Source of the DNA: CAYFLR01 sp964343805
Lineage (GTDB): Bacteria; Bdellovibrionota_B; Oligoflexia; CAYFLR01
Reading direction: 5' to 3'
Assembly: GCA_964343805.1 (NCBI GenBank)
Contig: CAYFLR010000019.1
Coordinates: 1 to 64,000 of the forward strand
DNA length: 64,000 nucleotides
Notes under the pieces: model-generated
Database searches by the model: none
What the model was told of the DNA's origin: nothing
The model's input: the letters and a program-made list of their open reading frames with translations, nothing else
Translations under genes and position numbers: made by a program
Shown here: piece by piece, positions 27,255 to 35,625 of the stretch
Position numbering within the stretch: the stretch's first letter is position 1
How the letters are laid out: every line of letters starts with the position of its first letter

Positions 27255-28979
27255 GTGAAATCTAGCGTGGCTGTTTTTAATTTAAGTCAAAAATTTAAGA
27301 ATCTGAATCGTTTTCGAACCATCTCCAACATCTTTGCCCAACATGGGTTTATAACCATGCTAGAGATCTTGAAGATTGATCAAATATTCAGCAGGACAGA
27401 GGATCACGAGGGGATCACAGCTCCAGCAGATGTTAAAGGATCTGGCCCTTATCGTCTGAGAAAGGCCTTTGAGGAACTGGGCCCGACCTTTGTAAAATTA
27501 GGGCAAATGCTCAGTACTCGCGAAGACCTTATCCCCTTAGAATATGTCACTGAACTTACTAAGCTACAGGACAATGTTCCTGCTTTTGACACTGAAAAAG
27601 CCAAACAGATAATTTTAGAAGAGATGGGAGCTCCCGTATCTGAACTCTTCAAAGATTTTTCACCCACACCTATTGCTGCAGCATCAATTGGTCAGGTTCA
27701 TAGAGCAACACTCCATAATGGGTCTCTTGTTGTACTTAAAATCCAACGCCCAGATATAGAAAGAATCATCCAAACTGATATTTCTATTCTCTATGCCGTT
27801 GCTCATATCTTAGAAAAGGTCCCCGAATTCGCCTTTATACACCCGGTTCAACTCATTCAGGAACTCGATAAAACCTTTCGCCATGAGTTAGACTTTTTAA
27901 AAGAAGCACGGAATACAGAGCGTTTTTATACTAATTTTGAAGATGTTGAAGATATAATTATTCCCCGAGTCTATTGGGATCTCATCAGTAAGAGACTCCT
28001 AACTACAGAGTTTATTGATGGCAAAAGTCTAGCAAAGATCCAACGACAAGAACAGGTTGAGCAATACGACTTTTTTTCAATATCGAAAATCTGTTTAGAT
28101 TCACTTTTCAAGCAAATCCTGGTAGATGGCTTCTTTCATGGTGATTTTCACGATGGTAACATTCTGATTACATCTACCAGTTCGGTAGCTTTAGTTGACT
28201 TTGGAATTGTAGGTCGCCTCCACCCCACAGTCAAAAGTGCTCTAGGTAATATGTTTATTGCCCTAGTTGCTGAAAACTATGATGAAATTATATCTGAATT
28301 CTTGGAAATAGCAGATCTTCCCATGCATTTTAATCGGGATAAGTTTCAAGTTGAAGTTCAAGAACTATTAGAACCCTATTATGATCAACCTTTAGCTGAA
28401 ATTAACTTTGGTTCGATCATTATGGGCCTAGCTAAAATTAGTGCCAAACATCAGGCCATTGCCCCCAGAGAACTCATCCTACTCGCCAAGACTTTTACCT
28501 CGGTTGAATCTTTTGCCAAACGTTTGAATCCTGAATTAAATATTATTCAAGAAGGGGATCGATTGGCTCGTTCTTTGCTCACCAGCTATATGGATCCCGA
28601 TCGACTGCTACAAAATAGCCTCTTGATGGGAAAAGACCTCAGTGTCTTAATGAAAATTCTCCCCAAGCAGTTAAAAATTTTCACCCAAGCTCTCAACAGT
28701 GGAAAGGTCCAAGTTCAGGTTAACGATCCCCATCATCGAAAAAATTCAAGACTGACCAGACAAACAAGAAGAGATATGTCCCTTTCTATTATTCTATCCG
28801 CTTTATTCATCGGTTCTCCTCTCTTACTGCAAACTTCTTCACCCTATTTAATCTATGGAAAACCACTGCACTGGATCATGGGAATGACCGGACTCTCATT
28901 AGGGTTTTCTTTACTACTTGTTTGGATCTTCAGGTGGGTTAGACAAACTCTTCGTAATCGAAAGGAAATTAAGTCATGA
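27255..28979 (+). CDS. UbiB/ABC1 family atypical kinase
   Basis: Atypical protein-kinase-like ATPase linked to ubiquinone synthesis or lipid trafficking. Signature motifs are present: VKLGQMLSTR (KxGQ), AAASIGQVHRA (Ala-rich loop), VLKIQRP, FRHELDFLKEARN, HGDFHDGNIL and VDFGIVGRL. Two membrane helices end the protein, as is usual for this family. GTG at 27255 opens the frame; GTG at 27267 has a better-placed AGGTGA. It overlaps the next gene by four bases. Confidence 0.9.
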   Translation: MKSSVAVFNLSQKFKNLNRFRTISNIFAQHGFITMLEILKIDQIFSRTEDHEGITAPADVKGSGPYRLRKAFEELGPTFVKLGQMLSTREDLIPLEYVTELTKLQDNVPAFDTEKAKQIILEEMGAPVSELFKDFSPTPIAAASIGQVHRATLHNGSLVVLKIQRPDIERIIQTDISILYAVAHILEKVPEFAFIHPVQLIQELDKTFRHELDFLKEARNTERFYTNFEDVEDIIIPRVYWDLISKRLLTTEFIDGKSLAKIQRQEQVEQYDFFSISKICLDSLFKQILVDGFFHGDFHDGNILITSTSSVALVDFGIVGRLHPTVKSALGNMFIALVAENYDEIISEFLEIADLPMHFNRDKFQVEVQELLEPYYDQPLAEINFGSIIMGLAKISAKHQAIAPRELILLAKTFTSVESFAKRLNPELNIIQEGDRLARSLLTSYMDPDRLLQNSLLMGKDLSVLMKILPKQLKIFTQALNSGKVQVQVNDPHHRKNSRLTRQTRRDMSLSIILSALFIGSPLLLQTSSPYLIYGKPLHWIMGMTGLSLGFSLLLVWIFRWVRQTLRNRKEIKS

Positions 28980-30028
28980 CATTAGAGCAAACCAGCCACC
29001 CCTTGGTTTCAGTAATTCTTCCCGTTTACAACGGTGAGAAGACAGTTCTCTCAACCATTGATTCTCTTATATCCCAAGACTATCCCTCTATTGAAATTAT
29101 TGTCATCGACGATAATTCCAAAGATAAATCTAAAGAAGTCATTAGCAGTTCACCACACTATAGCAAGCTCTCTTTTTCTGAAAATGAAACAAATCTAGGA
29201 ATTTCCAAAACCTATAATCTTGGAATAAAAAAAGCGAAGGGTGAATTCATTCTCTTTTTGCATCATGATTGCACCCTAGGCGATACTTCCTATATAAAAA
29301 AGGCCGTCACCACCCTCACCGAAGATGAAAAAATTGGGGTCATTACCGGAAAACCTACTCTAAAGGACCCTCAGCAATTGCCCCTGATTGAGAAAATGTA
29401 TGCTGTACTCAACTTTATGGATGTTCTCCCCCCTCCCAACCAGGATATTGAAGACACCACCTTTGTAGAATTTAAAGCCGATATGATTCGCAGATCAATT
29501 TTGGACAAACTGGGTCTGTTTACTGAAAATATTACCCACTCTGGAGAAGACCAAGACATTTCCACCAAACTGCGAGACCATGGCTATCGGGTGGTTCAAC
29601 ATAATGGAATGCCCTTTATCCTTAATTTTGGGGGGAACCAAGACAGTTTTGAAAAGCTTTTACGTAAGCAAGCTGATTTAAGTAAATCCCAGGCATACAT
29701 TCTCTGGACTCACAAATCCCAGTCTGTACAAAACATGACAACAAACAGGCGACTCCGAGCTTTTCATAGAGGTTTCCAAATAGGTTTTAGTGCTCTTGTA
29801 TTACTTCTGATCTTTTTAGTTATTGGAGCCTACATAAAAAGTCTCTTATGGACTCTCCTTCTTGCACTTGTTCTGTTTCGCTTTGGGTTTTATATGTACT
29901 ACACTATACAGTACGGCTATGGGAAATATGCTTTGCTTTTTCCTTTTGTGGGATTTCTATGCGATATCGCTTATGGAGTCAGCTTCTTTTATGGACTTTT
30001 TCTCACCATCTACCGAGGTAGATTCTAG
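28976..30028 (+). CDS. Family 2 glycosyltransferase with C-terminal membrane helices
   Basis: GT-A fold enzyme, 350 residues. The N-terminus has VSVILPVYNGEKTVLSTIDSL, IEIIVIDDNSKDKS and FLHHDC in the metal-binding position. The acceptor region has a SGEDQD motif, and two or three hydrophobic segments form the C-terminus (FSALVLLLIFLVIGAYIKSLLW and after). It is translationally coupled to the UbiB-family gene (ATGA). The product is unknown; a surface glycan or glycolipid is likely. Confidence 0.82.
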   Translation: MTLEQTSHPLVSVILPVYNGEKTVLSTIDSLISQDYPSIEIIVIDDNSKDKSKEVISSSPHYSKLSFSENETNLGISKTYNLGIKKAKGEFILFLHHDCTLGDTSYIKKAVTTLTEDEKIGVITGKPTLKDPQQLPLIEKMYAVLNFMDVLPPPNQDIEDTTFVEFKADMIRRSILDKLGLFTENITHSGEDQDISTKLRDHGYRVVQHNGMPFILNFGGNQDSFEKLLRKQADLSKSQAYILWTHKSQSVQNMTTNRRLRAFHRGFQIGFSALVLLLIFLVIGAYIKSLLWTLLLALVLFRFGFYMYYTIQYGYGKYALLFPFVGFLCDIAYGVSFFYGLFLTIYRGRF

Positions 30029-30048
30029 GCTCTCGCCTAGTCTTTTTT
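30025..30048 (+). terminator. Rho-independent terminator after GT2
   Basis: CTAGGC, a TCTC loop and GCCTAG are followed by TCTTTTTT. The stem contains the stop codon of GT2 and also the stop codon of the convergent minus-strand gene. The T tract lies on the plus side only. Confidence 0.8.
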
Positions 30049-30336
30049 AATTCTCACAGCGGAAGCAATAGGCGCAACCAACATTAAGAAAGCGAGAAGA
30101 ACAGTCCACGCACTGCCAGTAGCAGCTGTTTGATCAATAGAGCAAGCATCTCTTTTCTTACGAGCAGAACCGCTTATACTCTTTGTATTAGAAGGAGGAA
30201 CGATCTTTTTCTTAGGTCGTTGGCTCGCTGTTCTTTTGCTGTCTGCAGCAGTTCTCTTTCCTAACTCGCTCGCTGAAGGTGCGGGTTTAGCCGGTGAAGC
30301 AGATGGTTTTCCATCCGCCTGCCTTCTGTGAAAGAG
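30037..30336 (-). CDS. C-terminal part of the surface protein, in another frame
   Basis: This frame encodes a Lys/Ser/Pro-rich stretch, then DACSIDQTAATGSAW, a hydrophobic helix (TVLLAFLMLVAPIASAV) and the basic end RIKKD. Cys motif, helix and basic tail resemble MYXO-CTERM or JDVT-CTERM type sorting tails. It has no credible start codon of its own and continues the 30287-32200 gene after a frameshift near 30325-30340. Confidence 0.6.
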   Translation of the reverse strand, partial: LFHRRQADGKPSASPAKPAPSASELGKRTAADSKRTASQRPKKKIVPPSNTKSISGSARKKRDACSIDQTAATGSAWTVLLAFLMLVAPIASAVRIKKD

Positions 30337-32200
30337 TTTGAGCAGCTGGTGCAGTTGGCTTTGTTGGCTTAGCCTTTCCCGTAGTGGTAGGTTTTGGCTT
30401 AGCAGTACCGGTTGTTGTACCAGTGGAAGATCCGTGTTGAGCATCACTCAGTTTCTTTCCTGCACCATCTAAAACTTTATCCACTCCCTTAAGGGCCTGA
30501 GATAAAGTTACTGTGCTATCTGCCTCGGTGGCTGGTAATGCCGCGGCTCCACAGGCAAATTTCAGATCATCATTTTTCTCTGCTAAACCACTGCAGTAAT
30601 TAGGATATTTATCTACAATTTTCTTAATTTCACAAACTTTTGGTATCTTTAACTGTTTCCAAATCTGACATTGAGCCTCTACAATAGATTTTATGGCTTT
30701 ATCAGCATCTTGAGATCGGCTTGGATGATTAGTTGCATTCTCCTTTTTTACGTTCTCTAATACATTTAAAATAGATGCAAGAGCCACATCACCAAACACT
30801 TGATAGCCTTTTTTACTCTGATCAGCTATGTCTAAGTTGAATCCCAAGGCCATTATAGCTGCTGGATTACTGCCTTCTGCATCAGCAAAAGCAAACAAAG
30901 ACCCTAAAGAAGATTGGCTATTAGCTATCCGACGTGCTTTTGGCTCTGCTTTGATTGCGGTATAATAAGAAAGATCTTTACCTTCAACATAACTTGCTCC
31001 TGTATCACTACCACCTTCCTTAATATTTATGACGAGGCCTTCATCATTTGCTTCCTGCTTAGAATTCATGGAGTATTTAAACTCAACTGCTTGATCATGT
31101 TCAAGAATCAGAGGAACCATACCCAAAACTCGAGGTGACACATCCTGTGCAGTATCAGCACTGTTTTTTATTTTTACAATAACCATATCATCCACTGAAA
31201 CTTCAGTAACCTCAAACTTAAGTGAGCCACCGTCGAAGATTCCATTAGCAATATGATTGATTCCAATCGATTTGTAAGACTGAGTATTGGCATCATATTT
31301 TCCATAAAACTTACTACCAAGGAAATTCTCTCCTTGATAAGAGAGATGTTTAACCTTCTCAGCATAATCTGCATCTGTACCTATTAACTGTTTATTGGCA
31401 GCACAAGGCTCTGAGGGTATTTTACGATGTACAACAATGTTGGGGGCAATAAAGTAGCTTAATGTAGATTGACAGGTAGTGTATTGTGCTGGATCATCAT
31501 AAGTATTGTCAGTTTCACCAGTAGTAGCAGCAGGATCTGTCTCTCCAGGACCAGAAGCCTCAGTGGTTGGATCTGCTGGAGTGGTGGCTGCAGGGTCAGT
31601 TTTTGTTTCTGTTCCTTCATTGGCCTCTAATAAACTTACCTTTACATCAAAACCATCTCCACCGGATTTATTATCGTTATTATTGCTTGCAGGTTGATCT
31701 GTGGTTTCAGTTTGGGTTTGAGTATTGCCATCGGTAGGTGTAGCAGTATCGGTATTACCATCAGTTGTTGCAGCGGGGTCAGTGGTAGAATCAACTTCCT
31801 CAACAGGAGAAGGAGCTTCGGGATCCGTTGAAAGTCCTTTGCAACTATCCATTACGTTGGGGCAAAAACCAGCGCCCTCACCTTTCTTGGTCAACATTTT
31901 ACACTCTTCGCAGAGTTCTAACATAAATTTATCACACTCTTCTTTTTTAGTTCCGGTCAAAGAAGGTGGATTGGGACATTTTTCATTTAAAGCATCTTTG
32001 AGTCCCTGGTGAGCGGTATCGGCAAACACCTCTTTGGGAATTATATGGTTGATGAAGAGAATTCCTNNNNNNNNNNGAGCATTGGCATGATCTATATTCC
32101 ATCCCGCTAACTGCTTCTGACTTACATTTTTTGTCGCCGCACCTTGGTCATCACAAAAAGTCAAAAGCGTCATACTTAAAATAGCTAAAATTCGGAACAT
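30287..32200 (-). CDS. Large Thr/Pro-rich envelope protein, frameshifted and gapped
   Basis: Unrecognised family. The N-terminus is hydrophobic (MFRILAILSMTLLTFC), perhaps a lipoprotein signal, although Phe before Cys is atypical. A Cys-rich module follows (ECDKFMLELCEECKML...GFCPNVMDSCKG), then a low-complexity linker rich in Thr, Asp, Ala and Pro, a globular beta-rich region, further Cys residues, and a Thr/Lys/Pro tail. Ten N lie at 32067-32076. The frame ends in KTICFTG, but the neighbouring frame continues with the same composition and a membrane tail, so this is likely one protein of about 720 residues. GGGGG precedes the ATG. Confidence 0.6.
   Translation of the reverse strand: MFRILAILSMTLLTFCDDQGAATKNVSQKQLAGWNIDHANAXXXXGILFINHIIPKEVFADTAHQGLKDALNEKCPNPPSLTGTKKEECDKFMLELCEECKMLTKKGEGAGFCPNVMDSCKGLSTDPEAPSPVEEVDSTTDPAATTDGNTDTATPTDGNTQTQTETTDQPASNNNDNKSGGDGFDVKVSLLEANEGTETKTDPAATTPADPTTEASGPGETDPAATTGETDNTYDDPAQYTTCQSTLSYFIAPNIVVHRKIPSEPCAANKQLIGTDADYAEKVKHLSYQGENFLGSKFYGKYDANTQSYKSIGINHIANGIFDGGSLKFEVTEVSVDDMVIVKIKNSADTAQDVSPRVLGMVPLILEHDQAVEFKYSMNSKQEANDEGLVINIKEGGSDTGASYVEGKDLSYYTAIKAEPKARRIANSQSSLGSLFAFADAEGSNPAAIMALGFNLDIADQSKKGYQVFGDVALASILNVLENVKKENATNHPSRSQDADKAIKSIVEAQCQIWKQLKIPKVCEIKKIVDKYPNYCSGLAEKNDDLKFACGAAALPATEADSTVTLSQALKGVDKVLDGAGKKLSDAQHGSSTGTTTGTAKPKPTTTGKAKPTKPTAPAAQTLSQKAGGWKTICFTG
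32067..32076. other. Assembly gap (10 N)
   Basis: Ten N near the 5' end of the surface-protein gene. The same gene also has a frameshift, so this locus seems hard to assemble. Confidence 0.95.
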
Positions 32201-32362
32201 AACAGGCCCCCATATATGTAATATAATACTTAATCAAGCTTATGGATTATTTCGGAATATTGAGAGATAACCTTAGTTATTTTTAATTAGTTCTATCTTT
32301 ATGGGAGGTTATAATGTTGTATTTTGATCACTATTTGGCAGTTAAAGTTGGGGAGATTTTAA

Positions 32363-33004
32363 TTATTTTCCATAGATGAAAAGCAGGCTACCATTCTTGA
32401 TTTTATTGATAATTTTTTTGTTTTCAGCCTTACTCAAAGCAGGACATCCCCAAGATCTTCCTAAGCGACCATATTTTGCTATAAATGATTCGCTTACATA
32501 ACTAGCTGAATGAATAACTACTCTTCGCTGATAAGCCTTATCATTTGTTGATTCTTGACCATGAAGATTGAGAGAGTATCCCTTGCTTCCCCAATAGGTT
32601 TTCCCTGTTAAGTAGATTCCCAAAGAACTTTGATTGCTGCCAGAAATATTTGAAAAACTGGTGGCATAATTACCCCCACTGTTTTTACCATGAGCAACAA
32701 GATGCTGCGAGAAAGATTCATTTTCCACATCAAAAAGGTAGTAGCGCTTCGCTGTAGAGGGCTGGGTGAAATCTATAACCGTAATAAATTTTTGATTTTC
32801 TATCTGGTTTTGATTCTGACCAAAGTAATCCACTACTCTCTTTTTGGCTTCTTCTGCCAGATCACTTTGATCTAATAAAGCGCTTATATGCGATACATCT
32901 ACAGGTTCACTGTCCACTGATTTGATTTCTGATCTGTTCTCAGTACCTTGACCACAATTTAATAGGGTTAAAACGAGAAGAATGACTAAACTTAGTTTTT
33001 GCAT
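32363..33004 (-). CDS. L,D-transpeptidase-like (YkuD_2 type) lipoprotein
   Basis: Murein L,D-transpeptidase catalytic-like protein, 213 residues. The signal segment (LSLVILLVLTLLNC) ends in a possible lipobox with Asn before Cys. The catalytic part has HGKNSGG, GYSLNLHGQE, RRVVIHSASY and GRSWGCPALS, in which His and Cys of the S/T-x-G-C motif are present. It may cross-link or trim peptidoglycan or attach proteins to it. GGAG precedes the ATG. The upstream region holds a hairpin (33033-33090) and the 45-bp repeat array, making it the most likely target of that array. Confidence 0.78.
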   Translation of the reverse strand: MQKLSLVILLVLTLLNCGQGTENRSEIKSVDSEPVDVSHISALLDQSDLAEEAKKRVVDYFGQNQNQIENQKFITVIDFTQPSTAKRYYLFDVENESFSQHLVAHGKNSGGNYATSFSNISGSNQSSLGIYLTGKTYWGSKGYSLNLHGQESTNDKAYQRRVVIHSASYVSESFIAKYGRLGRSWGCPALSKAENKKIINKIKNGSLLFIYGK

Positions 33005-33032
33005 TTAATTCTCCAGTTGTGATTTGATTTAT

Positions 33033-33090
33033 TTTAAGACCCCCGCCTGTGTTGAGGGTACGTATCGGTTTATCGGATTTGGGGGTTAAA
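33033..33090 (-). promoter_or_regulatory. Possible 5'-UTR hairpin of the L,D-transpeptidase-like gene
   Basis: ACCCCC (33039-33044) can pair with GGGGGT (33081-33086), with a further TTTAA/TTAAA pair outside. The structure ends about 30 bases before the start codon. It could be a leader element or a terminator of the upstream transcript; no T tract supports the latter. Confidence 0.3.
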
Positions 33091-33185
33091 TAAATTTGAA
33101 TATTCATATTATATCAGATAGTTGAAGGTCGGCATTTCATCAATTCAGCTTAGTTGGGTTATGGTAAGTGTGATTTAAGGAGCGA

Positions 33186-33354
33186 CTGTCAGAAGTCAAT
33201 TTATAAAATTTATAATGCCTGTTTTGGCACTGTTTCTGCCCTTTTTCGTGCCAAAAGTTCTGTTATACGCGGTATAATCATAGTATTGGCAGTAAAATCC
33301 ATAGAATCTGTGCCATAACTCCATTTATAATTTTTATAAACAAGGATTTGGCAC
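33186..33354. repeat. Three 45-bp compound palindromes at an exact 62-bp period
   Basis: Copies lie at 33186-33230, 33248-33292 and 33310-33354. Each has the box order GTGCCA, nine bases, TTATAA, three bases, TTATAA, nine bases, TGGCAC. The third copy is exact. The second reads TTATAC/GTATAA in the middle, a compensated change that keeps the symmetry, and TGGCAG at the end. The first has CTGTCA as its left box. The nine-base and 17-base spacers are unrelated between copies, so only the boxes and distances are conserved. The array ends two bases before the stop codon of the 33357 gene and lies about 180 bases upstream of the L,D-transpeptidase-like start. Confidence 0.85.
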
Positions 33355-33356
33355 AA

Positions 33357-34055
33357 TTATGATGCTGCACGAACAGTTGATTTCTTTTTTTCCTTTACAG
33401 AAAATAGCTTGGTCACTGATTTGTATTTCTTTAGGTTCCCAGGAATATCACTGATACTCAACTTTTGATTCTTTTTGTATAAGATCACCACTTTCCCAGC
33501 TCCTTCCATATCAAAATCATCCATCCGTTCACAGTGAGAGAGAAGTTTCCGATTAAAAGTTTCCCGAATTTTCTTTTCATCTTTTCCTCTTAAAAGAAAC
33601 TTCTTTGAAAAGGTAGGATGGGAAGAAAAATCAATATCCTGATAGCCAAAGGCTTTACCAATATTGTGAATGAAGTTTTGTCTGTTTAATGTAAAACCAG
33701 GAAGTCTCCAGTCCGATGACTTAAATGCCATAACTGTCATGGAATGATAACGAGAGTTCCTTCCTCCACCGGTTTTATACGAGTAGTCAAAAATACAGAC
33801 CTGCATATCTTTTTGTTTTTTTGTAATAAGATTATTGTAGTCGTTGTTGTAACCTTCTTCAAATAATTCAAAGTCACTTGTGTGGAATGGAAGGTGATCT
33901 TCCGCATCTTCGTAAAAATTCATTCCCATGTGCTTCGCTAGCTCTCGCATTTTCTTGGTACGGATTTTTTTAAACTGATGAATAATTAAAAACATGAAAC
34001 CAAAAGCAACCAAGGACCCAATTATTTCACCAACACTTTCAAATCCACCGCTCAT
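33357..34055 (-). CDS. Uncharacterised membrane-anchored protein
   Basis: A 232-residue protein with one N-terminal membrane helix (IIGSLVAFGFMFLIIHQF) and a soluble cytoplasmic domain. Phrases such as MGMNFYEDAEDHLPFHTSDFELFEEGYNNDYNNLI and VCIFDYSYKTGGGRNSR recall uncharacterised bacterial proteins, but I cannot name the family. A basic C-terminus ends the chain. It follows the flagellar operon on the same strand, separated by hairpins, and is probably an independent unit. Confidence 0.6.
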   Translation of the reverse strand: MSGGFESVGEIIGSLVAFGFMFLIIHQFKKIRTKKMRELAKHMGMNFYEDAEDHLPFHTSDFELFEEGYNNDYNNLITKKQKDMQVCIFDYSYKTGGGRNSRYHSMTVMAFKSSDWRLPGFTLNRQNFIHNIGKAFGYQDIDFSSHPTFSKKFLLRGKDEKKIRETFNRKLLSHCERMDDFDMEGAGKVVILYKKNQKLSISDIPGNLKKYKSVTKLFSVKEKKKSTVRAAS

Positions 34056-34075
34056 AATAAATCTCTCTTCACGAA

Positions 34076-34093
34076 AAAGGGCCGACTCCCTTT
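34076..34093 (-). terminator. Terminator-like hairpin
   Basis: On the minus strand AAAGGG, a six-base loop and CCCTTT run into TTCG, giving a T5 tract overall. It is short, but its place after flgE and before the next start codon fits a terminator for the flagellar operon. Confidence 0.4.
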
Positions 34094-34124
34094 GGTTGAA
34101 AGCCGACCCATAATTAAAACAAGG

Positions 34125-34253
34125 AGTTGGCTAACAAAAACACGCGTCAGCAAGGCGGGGAAAAAAGTCTCTAAAAGACAGTACATAAGAAAGTACGGCT
34201 TTTAGAAGACTTTTTAAACCAACACAGCTGACGTGTGTTTTAGGACGCCAACT
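34125..34253. repeat. Long nested inverted repeat downstream of flgE
   Basis: Three nested stems share one centre. The outer one pairs 34125-34131 with 34247-34253 (7 bp, AGTTGGC/GCCAACT). The middle one pairs 34137-34151 with 34227-34241 (15 bp with one G-T). The inner one pairs 34162-34177 with 34199-34205 and 34207-34215 (16 bp with a single bulged base at 34206), closed by GTAC/GTAC. Read on the minus strand, the inner stem ends in GACTTTTTT, which could terminate the flagellar transcript. Confidence 0.75.
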
Positions 34254-34258
34254 AGTTA

Positions 34259-35575
34259 TTAACGTTTCAAGTTCACAACTTCTTCAATCATACTGTCTGT
34301 AGTTGTAATACAACGTGAATTCGCCTGGAAACCCCTCTGGGTCATAATCATTTTCACAAACTGTTGGGCTAAGTCCACATTGGATTCCTCCAAGGAAGAG
34401 GAGTAAACACTTCCCCGGTCTCCTGATTGAGCTAATCCCAAACTAGGTGGTCCTGATTCCACTGTGGAGTAGAAAGACGCCATACCACCCTTTTTGAGTC
34501 CACGGACATTATTGAAGGATGCCAGTGCCACCGCTCCAATCTGCCGCTCAATACCGTTGGAGAATACACCCTTGATGGTTCCATCGAGGTCGATCTTCAA
34601 GGTTTTCAAGTTTCCAGTCTCATAACCATCTTGCTGATGAGTTACAACTGAGGAAACTGAAGCATTAGAAGTGGCTTGACCCATTCCATCTCCATCCTCA
34701 GTTTCGATATTCACACCAAAGTCAAAGGAGATCTTCTGCTCTTGCTCTACCCCGCCTTTGAAGTTTACGAGGGACTCTTCATATTCCTCGTTGAGGAGCT
34801 TACCATCTTTATCAAAGGAAATGATCCCTCCACCAAACTTATTAAAAACACCATCTTCTCCGCCCACAATATCTTTGCCATCCACTCCGGCAAAAAATTG
34901 CCATTTATTTTCATCCCCTTCTAGCTTCTTGAAATACATTTGTACTTCATGGGCACTTCCCGCTGAGTCAAATACGGTGGAAGAGGTGGAGAAGTTACTT
35001 GTTTGCTCAGGCCTAGCCGCATCAAAATCTTCAGTTGGTGCTTTGGATCTCACATCCAAGTTTACAATCATCTTAAGGTCACTGGTTTTATTAGGAGGAA
35101 GGTTCGTTTTAATCACCCTAACTGGAGACAAACTGGGTCGGAGCCGTCCTGTTCGGTCTGCCATATAGCCTTGAATTCGTCCTTGGTTGTTGTCCACCAA
35201 GTAGCCCTCTTTATCAAAATGGAAGATTCCCTGCCGGGTATAGAAATAACCTCCACTATCTGCCGCCGTCGCTGCCCTATTTTTAACAATAAAGAAACCG
35301 TCTCCTTGTATTGCCATATCTGTTAAACCATTGGTACCCGTTAAACCCCCTTGACTAAACATAGATGAGGTGTTTCTTAAACGAGAACCCCTACCGATCT
35401 GGGCAAAACTAGAACCGCCACCTAAGTCCATGGATAGCATATCCTCAAACTCACCACGGTCATACTTAAAACCCTTGGTATTACTGTTTGCAATGTTGTT
35501 TGCAATAATACCCATGTTATCGGCGTTGGTGGAAAGTCCCGTTACTCCCGTATACAAGGCTTGCGAAATTGGCAT
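34259..35575 (-). CDS. flgE: Flagellar hook protein FlgE
   Basis: Builds the hook. The 438-residue protein has the N-terminal rod/hook motif (MPISQALYTGVTGLSTNADNMGIIANNIANSNTKGFK), DMAIQGDGFFIVKN, and the C-terminal motif EESNVDLAQQFVKMIMTQRGFQANSRCITTTDSMIEEVVNLKR. It is the last gene of the operon, after flgD. Confidence 0.96.
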   Translation of the reverse strand: MPISQALYTGVTGLSTNADNMGIIANNIANSNTKGFKYDRGEFEDMLSMDLGGGSSFAQIGRGSRLRNTSSMFSQGGLTGTNGLTDMAIQGDGFFIVKNRAATAADSGGYFYTRQGIFHFDKEGYLVDNNQGRIQGYMADRTGRLRPSLSPVRVIKTNLPPNKTSDLKMIVNLDVRSKAPTEDFDAARPEQTSNFSTSSTVFDSAGSAHEVQMYFKKLEGDENKWQFFAGVDGKDIVGGEDGVFNKFGGGIISFDKDGKLLNEEYEESLVNFKGGVEQEQKISFDFGVNIETEDGDGMGQATSNASVSSVVTHQQDGYETGNLKTLKIDLDGTIKGVFSNGIERQIGAVALASFNNVRGLKKGGMASFYSTVESGPPSLGLAQSGDRGSVYSSSLEESNVDLAQQFVKMIMTQRGFQANSRCITTTDSMIEEVVNLKR

Positions 35576-35625
35576 AAACTAAGCTCCTTATCCAAAAAGT
35601 TAAAACCTTTTTTTGACCCTTTTAT

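Noticed and set aside
33222..33240. GG-N10-GC sigma-54 promoter in the first palindrome copy
   Set aside because: The TGGCAC is one box of a repeat whose other two copies lack a GC at the right spacing, so the match is explained by the array.
33186..33354. CRISPR array or integron attC sites
   Set aside because: Only three units, with 17-base spacers and a palindromic gapped repeat of boxes rather than a continuous repeat; no cas or integrase gene nearby. The nested inverted boxes recall attC, but the box sequences do not match.
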